Positions 59,064 to 64,000 of a DNA stretch of 64,000 nt are shown one piece after another; position 1 is the first letter of the stretch; each line of letters starts with the position of its first letter. The translations under genes were made by a program, and so were the position numbers. Source of the stretch: Cupriavidus necator A5-1 (GTDB lineage: Bacteria > Pseudomonadota > Gammaproteobacteria > Burkholderiales > Burkholderiaceae). The notes beneath the pieces are model-generated. The model ran no database searches. It was not told where the DNA came from and worked only from the letters and a program-made list of their open reading frames with translations. The stretch lies in assembly GCF_000744095.1 (NCBI RefSeq), contig NZ_JQLI01000008.1, positions 620,001 through 684,000 of the forward strand, given 5' to 3'.

Positions 59064-59765
59064 ATGACCGAATTCGTGTTCGCCCCGCCGGCTCCCGTTG
59101 GCGTGCCGGTGCGTGGCAGCAACGCTAGCTTCCCGGTCCGGCGCGTGTACTGCGTCGGCCGCAACTATGCCGCCCATGCCCGCGAAATGGGCTCCGACCC
59201 CGACCGCGAACCGCCGTTCTTCTTCTGCAAGCCGTCCGACGCGGTCAGCTACGTCGCCGATGGCACCGAAGGCACCTTCCCATATCCGCCGGGCACTGGC
59301 AACTGCCACTACGAAGTGGAAATGGTGGTCGCCATTGGCAAGGGCGGCCGCGACATCCCGGTGGAGAAGGCTGCCGAGTACGTCTTTGGCTACGCCGTGG
59401 GCCTGGACATGACCCGCCGCGACCTGCAGAACGAATCGAAGAAGACCGGCCGCCCCTGGGAGACCGGCAAGGCCTTCGACCAGTCCGCGCCGATCGGCCC
59501 GATCGTGCCCGTCTCGGCCATCGGCCATCCGGAGAAGGGCGAGGTCACGCTGTCGGTCAATGGCGTCGAGAAGCAGCGCGGCGACCTGTCCGACCTGATC
59601 TGGTCGGTGCCGGAGATGGTGTCGTACCTGTCCAAGCTGTTCGAGCTGCAGCCGGGCGACCTGATCTACAGCGGCACGCCCGAAGGCGTCGGCCCGGTGG
59701 TCAAGGGCGATGTCATGCAATGCCACGTCGGCGGCGTGGGCGATCTCACCATCAAGGTAGTCTGA
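59064..59765 (+). CDS. Fumarylacetoacetate hydrolase family protein (fumarylpyruvate hydrolase-like)
   Basis: A 233-residue FAH-family enzyme. PVRRVYCVGRNYAAHAREMG opens the domain; metal ligands are in NCHYEVEMVVAIG (ExE) and GYAVGLDMTRRDLQ (Asp), and the C-terminal GDLIYSGTPEGVGPVVKGD is typical. Together with the zeta-class GST immediately downstream (4-bp gap) it resembles the NagK-NagL pair that isomerises maleylpyruvate and cleaves fumarylpyruvate in the gentisate pathway. No gentisate dioxygenase gene is in the window. CTGGAGAGATGC precedes the ATG. Confidence 0.9.
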   Translation: MTEFVFAPPAPVGVPVRGSNASFPVRRVYCVGRNYAAHAREMGSDPDREPPFFFCKPSDAVSYVADGTEGTFPYPPGTGNCHYEVEMVVAIGKGGRDIPVEKAAEYVFGYAVGLDMTRRDLQNESKKTGRPWETGKAFDQSAPIGPIVPVSAIGHPEKGEVTLSVNGVEKQRGDLSDLIWSVPEMVSYLSKLFELQPGDLIYSGTPEGVGPVVKGDVMQCHVGGVGDLTIKVV

Positions 59766-59769
59766 TCCG

Positions 59770-60417
59770 ATGCTCAAGCTTTACAGCTACTTCCGCAGCT
59801 CGGCCTCGTTCCGCGTGCGCATCGCGCTGGAGCTGAAGGGCCTGCCGTATGAGTACGTGCCGGTGCACCTGCTCAAGGCGGGCGGCCAGCAGCTCAAGCC
59901 GGAGTTCCGCGCGGTCAATCCGGACGGCCTGGTGCCGGCGCTGGTCGACGGGGACCACGTGCTGCAGCAATCGCTGGCGATCGTCGAGTACCTGGACGAA
60001 GTCCATCCCGAGCCCAAGCTGCTGCCTGGCACGGCGCTGGACCGCGCCTACGTGCGCGGCTTGGCGCACGAGATCGCGTGCGAGATCCACCCGCTGAACA
60101 ACCTGCGCGTGCTGAAGTACCTGAAGCACACCGTGGGTGCGAGCGACGAGATCAAGGACGCGTGGTATCGCCACTGGATCGAGCTGGGCTTTGCGTCGCT
60201 GCAGGCCAACCTGGAGCGCGGCGGCAAGGCGGGACGCTTCTGCTTTGGCGACACGCCCACGCTGGCCGACATCTGCCTGGCGCCACAGGTGTTCAACGCG
60301 CAGCGCTTCAATATCGACGTGAGCCGCTACCCGGCGATCGCGAAGATCTACGAGGCCTGCATGGAACTGCCAGCGTTCCAGAAGGCGGAGCCGAAGTCGC
60401 AGCCCGACGCGGAATAG
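59770..60417 (+). CDS. maiA: Maleylacetoacetate/maleylpyruvate isomerase (zeta-class GST)
   Basis: A 215-residue zeta glutathione S-transferase. The glutathione-site motif SSASFRVRIALELKG (SSxxxRVRIAL) is intact, with QSLAIVEYLDE and the C-terminal GDTPTLADICLAPQVFNAQR. It isomerises maleyl to fumaryl compounds using glutathione, feeding the hydrolase encoded 4 bp upstream. It ends at a bidirectional terminator. Confidence 0.94.
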   Translation: MLKLYSYFRSSASFRVRIALELKGLPYEYVPVHLLKAGGQQLKPEFRAVNPDGLVPALVDGDHVLQQSLAIVEYLDEVHPEPKLLPGTALDRAYVRGLAHEIACEIHPLNNLRVLKYLKHTVGASDEIKDAWYRHWIELGFASLQANLERGGKAGRFCFGDTPTLADICLAPQVFNAQRFNIDVSRYPAIAKIYEACMELPAFQKAEPKSQPDAE

Positions 60418-60436
60418 GCATTCGCAGGACTGCAAT

Positions 60437-60470
60437 GCAAAACGCCCCGGCACTGGCCGGGGCGTTTTGC
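60437..60470. terminator. Bidirectional terminator between maiA and ftsY
   Basis: GCAAAACGCCCCGGC, ACTG loop, GCCGGGGCGTTTTGC: a perfect 15-bp stem with A/T-runs between convergent genes. Confidence 0.9.
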
Positions 60471-60490
60471 TTTCTGCGAGTGCGCGAGGA

Positions 60491-61675
60491 TTATCCCAAC
60501 AGCGCCTCGGCAAACTCATCCGCCTTGAACGGCTGCAGGTCTTCCACCTTCTCGCCCACGCCGATGAAGTAGACCGGCACCGGGCGCTGGCGCGCGATTG
60601 CCGCCAGGATGCCGCCCTTGGCGGTGCCGTCGAGCTTGGTCACGATCAGCCCGGTCAGGCCCAGCGCATCGTCAAAGGCGCGGGTTTGCTGCAGGGCGTT
60701 CTGGCCGGTATTGGCGTCGATCACCAGCAGCACCTCATGCGGCGCGCTCGGCATGGACTTGCTGATCACGCGCTTGACCTTCTTCAGCTCTTCCATCAGG
60801 TGCAGCTGCGTCGGCAGGCGGCCGGCGGTATCGGCCATCACGATGTCGATGCCGCGCGCCTTGGCGGCGTTGACGGCGTCAAAGATCACCGCGGCCGGGT
60901 CGCCGCTTTCCTGCGCCACCACGGTGACGTTGTTGCGCTCGCCCCAGATCGTCAGCTGCTCGCGCGCGGCGGCGCGGAAGGTGTCGCCCGCGGCCAGCAA
61001 CACCTTCTGGTCATAGCGCTGGAAGTGCTTGCACAGCTTGCCGATGCTGGTGGTCTTGCCGGCGCCGTTGACACCCGCGATCATCATCACCAGCGGTTGC
61101 TCGCGGCCCAGCGCCATGGTCTTTTCCAGCGGGCGCAGCAGCTGCGTCAGCAGGTCGCGCAGCGCGGCCTTGACGCCTTCGGCCGACTCGATGCGCTCGG
61201 CCTTGACGCGCTTGCGCAGTTCGCCCAGCAGGTATTCGGTGGCTTCGACGCCGGCATCCGCCATCAGCAGCGCGGTTTCCAGCTCCTCGAACAACGCCTC
61301 GTCGACCTTGACGCCGACGAACAGGGTGCCGATGTTGCGGCTGGTCTTGGACAGGCCGGTGCGCAGGCGGTGCATCCAGCCTTGCCTGGCCTCCGCGGTA
61401 GGAGCGGGCGGCGGGACCAGTTCGAGCGCTTCCGCGGCCGGTGCCTGCGGCGACGTAAAGCCTGCCGGCGCGGGAACAGGAGCGGGAACCGGCGCAGCCA
61501 CAGGCGCCGGGGCAGGCGGTGGCACCTGAGCGGGAACCGGGGTCGGCACCGGAACCGGCGTGGGTGCGGGGGCCGGTGTCGGAGTGGGGACGGGTGCAGG
61601 CGCCGCAGCAGGGGCCGGCGCGGGCGCCTCGACGGGCGCGGGCTCGGCCTTGCGCTTCTTCCAGAAACTAAACAT
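60491..61675 (-). CDS. ftsY: FtsY, signal recognition particle receptor
   Basis: A 394-residue SRP GTPase that receives ribosome-SRP complexes at the inner membrane. After MFSFWKKRKAEPAPVEAP, residues about 12-75 are an almost pure Pro/Ala/Val repeat instead of the acidic A domain of E. coli FtsY. The NG domain follows: GVNGAGKTTSIGKLC (G1), AAGDTFRAAAREQL, IVMADTAGRLPTQL (G3) and TKLDGTAKGG (G4). It is divergent from the M16 peptidase gene. Confidence 0.96.
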   Translation of the reverse strand: MFSFWKKRKAEPAPVEAPAPAPAAAPAPVPTPTPAPAPTPVPVPTPVPAQVPPPAPAPVAAPVPAPVPAPAGFTSPQAPAAEALELVPPPAPTAEARQGWMHRLRTGLSKTSRNIGTLFVGVKVDEALFEELETALLMADAGVEATEYLLGELRKRVKAERIESAEGVKAALRDLLTQLLRPLEKTMALGREQPLVMMIAGVNGAGKTTSIGKLCKHFQRYDQKVLLAAGDTFRAAAREQLTIWGERNNVTVVAQESGDPAAVIFDAVNAAKARGIDIVMADTAGRLPTQLHLMEELKKVKRVISKSMPSAPHEVLLVIDANTGQNALQQTRAFDDALGLTGLIVTKLDGTAKGGILAAIARQRPVPVYFIGVGEKVEDLQPFKADEFAEALLG

Positions 61676-61787
61676 TGGGAATGGGGTCAATACCGGGGCC
61701 GATACCGCTGGCAGCAGCCAATGCCAGCTGGCGACCGGTTAATAATCAAGGGCTTACGCAAGCCTCGCGATGGCTGGGGAGAAACCG

Positions 61788-61817
61788 TTGTGGTCCCGGC
61801 CGGCGATTGCGTATAGT
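61788..61817 (+). promoter_or_regulatory. Candidate sigma-70 promoter of the M16 peptidase genes
   Basis: TTGTGG, 18-bp spacer, TATAGT, with a start near 61824, about 70 nt before the ATG at 61893. Confidence 0.5.
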
Positions 61818-61892
61818 TCGCTACATGGCAGATCCGTGGGCGCACGCATGCACACATGGATCGATCGGCAAAATTCTAGCAGACGGGGTCGC

Positions 61893-63440
61893 ATGAACCA
61901 TTGCGCTGTCCTGACCGCCGCGGGCACCGAAGGCGCCCAAACGCGCATCCAACGCCTCTCACAACCACCCTCCGCCCCACGCCAATCACTTCCCGCCAGC
62001 GCCGCGCGTCTTGCGCGGCGTGTCATTCCCACGTTGCTGCTGGCCTTGCTGCCCTGGTCGATGCCGGCCGGGGCACAGGACGTGGTCGGCTCGCCGATGC
62101 CGGGGGCACAGACGGCGCCGGTCGGTGCAACCGCGCAGGGCACCACCGAGTACCGGCTCTCCAACGGCCTGCGGCTGATCGTCAAGGAAGATCACCGCGC
62201 GCCCACGGTGGCGCACCAGATCTGGTACCGCGTGGGCGGCGTCGATGAGGTGAGCGGCACCACGGGTGTGGCGCACATGCTCGAGCACATGATGTTCAAG
62301 GGCACGCCCAAGGTCGGCGTAGGCGAGTTCTCCAAGCAGGTCGCCGCACTGGGCGGGCGCGAGAACGCCATGACCAACCGCGACTTCACCATGTATTACC
62401 AGCAGATCGGCAAGCAGTACCTGCCCAGGATGATGGAGCTGGAGGCCGACCGCATGGCCAACCTCATTATCAGGAAGGACGAGTTCGAGCGCGAGATGAA
62501 GGTGGTGATGGAAGAACGCCGCCTGCGCACCGACGACTCCGCGCGCGGCAACGTCTATGAGCAACTGTTGGCCACCGTCTATACCGCCGCCGGCTACCGC
62601 CACCCCGTGATCGGCTGGATGGACGACCTGGTCAATATGCGCGTGGACGACGTCAAGGACTGGTACCGCCACTGGTACGTGCCTAATAACGCGCTGGTGA
62701 TCGTCACCGGCGACGTCAAGGCCGAGGAAGTGCGCGCGCTGGCCGAGCGCTACTACGGCAAGCTCAAGCCGCGCACGCTGCCGCTGCGCAAGGACCAGGA
62801 AGAGCCGGAGCAGAAGGGCATCAAGCGCATCTGGGTCAAGGCGCCGGCCGAGAACCAGTACATGGTGATGGCCTACAAGGTGCCGCGCCTGCGCGATGTC
62901 GAGAAGGACGTCGATCCCTACGCGCTGGAGGTGCTGTCGGCCGTGCTCAACGGCTATGACAACGCGCGCCTGACGCGCGAGCTGGTGCGCGAGCAGCGCC
63001 TGGCCGACGACGTCAATGTCGGCTACGACAGCATCAACCGCGGCGAGTCGCTGTTCGTGCTCGACGGCACACCGGCCGCGGGCCACAACACCGACGAGAT
63101 CGAGCGTGCGCTGCGCGCCGAGATCCAGCGAATCGCCAAGGAAGGTGTCTCGCCTGAAGAGCTCAAGCGCGTCAAGGCGCAGGTGGTGGCCGGCCAGATC
63201 TACAAGCGGGATTCGGTGTTTGGGCAGGGCATGGAGATCGGCGTTTCCGAGATCTCCGATATCTCCTGGCGCCAGATCGACCGCATGCTCGACAAGGTCA
63301 AGGCCGTCACGCCGGCCCAGGTGCAGGCCGTCGCCGCCAAGTACTTCAACGACGACAACCTGACCGTGGCCACGCTGGTGCCGCAGCCGATCGACCCGAA
63401 CAAGCCCAAGACCCAGGCCCCGTCGGGCCTGCGCCACTGA
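61893..63440 (+). CDS. M16 family zinc peptidase, catalytic subunit
   Basis: A 515-residue exported insulinase-type peptidase. A basic start (MNHCAVLTAAGTEG) precedes a signal segment (VIPTLLLALLPWSMPAGAQ). The inverted zinc motif is HMLEH in GVAHMLEHMMFKGTPK, with the downstream glutamate ligand in MKVVMEERRLRTDD. The C-terminal half is the second M16 domain. It is followed after 9 bp by a gene for a non-catalytic partner, a pairing seen for PqqL/YmxG-like periplasmic proteases. Substrate unknown. Confidence 0.93.
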   Translation: MNHCAVLTAAGTEGAQTRIQRLSQPPSAPRQSLPASAARLARRVIPTLLLALLPWSMPAGAQDVVGSPMPGAQTAPVGATAQGTTEYRLSNGLRLIVKEDHRAPTVAHQIWYRVGGVDEVSGTTGVAHMLEHMMFKGTPKVGVGEFSKQVAALGGRENAMTNRDFTMYYQQIGKQYLPRMMELEADRMANLIIRKDEFEREMKVVMEERRLRTDDSARGNVYEQLLATVYTAAGYRHPVIGWMDDLVNMRVDDVKDWYRHWYVPNNALVIVTGDVKAEEVRALAERYYGKLKPRTLPLRKDQEEPEQKGIKRIWVKAPAENQYMVMAYKVPRLRDVEKDVDPYALEVLSAVLNGYDNARLTRELVREQRLADDVNVGYDSINRGESLFVLDGTPAAGHNTDEIERALRAEIQRIAKEGVSPEELKRVKAQVVAGQIYKRDSVFGQGMEIGVSEISDISWRQIDRMLDKVKAVTPAQVQAVAAKYFNDDNLTVATLVPQPIDPNKPKTQAPSGLRH

Positions 63441-63449
63441 GGAAAGGCG

Positions 63450-64000
63450 ATGTCTCAATTCGTCACCGCATTTGCTACCCCGCAGCGCGCGCTGCGCAAA
63501 CTGGCCGGCGCCGCGCTCGGCGCCGCCGTGCTGCTGGCCGCGCAACTGGCGCAGGCCGCCATCCCGATCGAGCACTGGACCGCATCCACTGGCGCGAAGG
63601 TGTTCTTCGTGCACAGCCCGTCGATTCCGATGCTCGACATCAATATCGACTTCGACGCCGGCAGCCGCTATGACCCGCCGGGCAAGGCCGGGCTGGCCAC
63701 GCTGAGCGCCGCGCTGCTCGACAAGGGCGCGGCCGCGCAGGACGGCCAGCCGGCACGCGACGAAGCGCAGGTCGCCGACGGTTTTGCCGATACGGGGGCC
63801 GCATTTGGCGGTGCGGCCGGCGGCGACCGCGGCGGCATCGGCCTGCGCACGCTGACCGCGCAGCCGGAGCTGGACCAGTCTGTGGCGCTGGCCGCGCAGC
63901 TGATCAAGGCGCCGACCTACCCGGACGCTGTGGTCGGCCGCGAGAAGCAGCGCCTGATCACCGCCATCCGCGAAGCCGACACCAAGCCGGGCGTGATTGC
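63450..64000 (+). CDS. M16 family peptidase-like partner (partial, N-terminus only)
   Basis: The frame starts at ATG 63450 (GGAAAGGCG upstream) and runs off the right edge. About 183 residues are visible: a signal peptide (LAGAALGAAVLLAAQLAQA), then IEHWTASTGAKVFFVHSPSI and DINIDFDAGSRYDPPGKAGL. Where the first gene has HMLEH this protein has LATLSAALLDKG, so the zinc site is missing, as in the non-catalytic subunit of two-gene M16 systems. The rest lies outside the window. Confidence 0.9.
   Translation, partial: MSQFVTAFATPQRALRKLAGAALGAAVLLAAQLAQAAIPIEHWTASTGAKVFFVHSPSIPMLDINIDFDAGSRYDPPGKAGLATLSAALLDKGAAAQDGQPARDEAQVADGFADTGAAFGGAAGGDRGGIGLRTLTAQPELDQSVALAAQLIKAPTYPDAVVGREKQRLITAIREADTKPGVI

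Overview
This 64 kb window is high-GC, densely coded chromosome from a betaproteobacterium of the Burkholderiaceae, most likely Cupriavidus (or close Ralstonia). The grounds are gene content and order: a ctaC-ctaD-ctaG-ctaE-surf1-ctaA-ctaB-sco1 block running up to rpoH, gpmA-rhodanese-grxC-secB-gpsA, TorF porin-glnK-amtB-gshA-gshB-EIIA-ptsH-ptsI, and a nag-zwf locus. The species is an inference from remembered synteny; no search was run. I see no tRNA, rRNA, CRISPR array, insertion sequence or prophage.

Layout. 1-3.3 kb: dctB (cut by the left edge) and dctA behind a sigma-54 promoter, a thioredoxin-like ferredoxin and an alpha/beta hydrolase. 3.4-11.4 kb: dacC, a DUF493 protein, rlmI, a UvrD-like helicase, two thioredoxin-fold proteins, a lipoprotein and a LysE/RhtB exporter. 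11.4-16.8 kb: a damaged N-acetylglucosamine locus in which a GntR regulator lacking its 5' end abuts the last 91 codons of a porin, followed by intact nagA, a SIS-domain nagB, zwf and a GNAT. 16.8-18.7 kb: a wrecked comM and intact ubiK. 18.7-21.9 kb: nitrogen-regulated TorF porin-glnK-amtB. 21.9-27.3 kb: a candidate small RNA, gshAB and the general PTS. 27.4-33.4 kb: bfd-bfr, selD-selU, moeB, ctpA. 33.6-38.6 kb: gpmA, rhodanese, grxC, secB, gpsA, a Bug-type binding protein, trmL. 38.7-40.5 kb: a broken comF and a BioC-like methyltransferase. 40.7-51.2 kb: aa3-type cytochrome c oxidase with its heme A and copper assembly genes. 51.2-53.4 kb: rpoH with a perfect CIRCE element, and a pirin. 53.6-58.8 kb: ybiB, the nitrate ABC transporter nrtABD and the ANTAR protein NasT. 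59-64 kb: a FAH-family hydrolase with a zeta-class GST, ftsY, and two M16 peptidase genes (the second cut by the right edge).

How it works together. Three exact or near-exact sigma-54 promoters mark dctA, the TorF porin-glnK-amtB unit and nrtABD, so much of the window answers to carbon/nitrogen status. The nrt leader carries three hexaloop hairpins with AACG-starting loops, the last sharing bases with an intrinsic terminator that ends 12 nt before the nrtA start codon, while an ANTAR protein gene lies just upstream: a complete antitermination circuit.

Three loci are decayed: the nag locus by deletion, comM by three frame breaks and comF by a nonsense codon plus a frame break. Losing comM and comF together suggests relaxed selection on natural transformation. 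A family of intergenic palindromes and a pair of about 146-bp repeats are also dispersed through the window.
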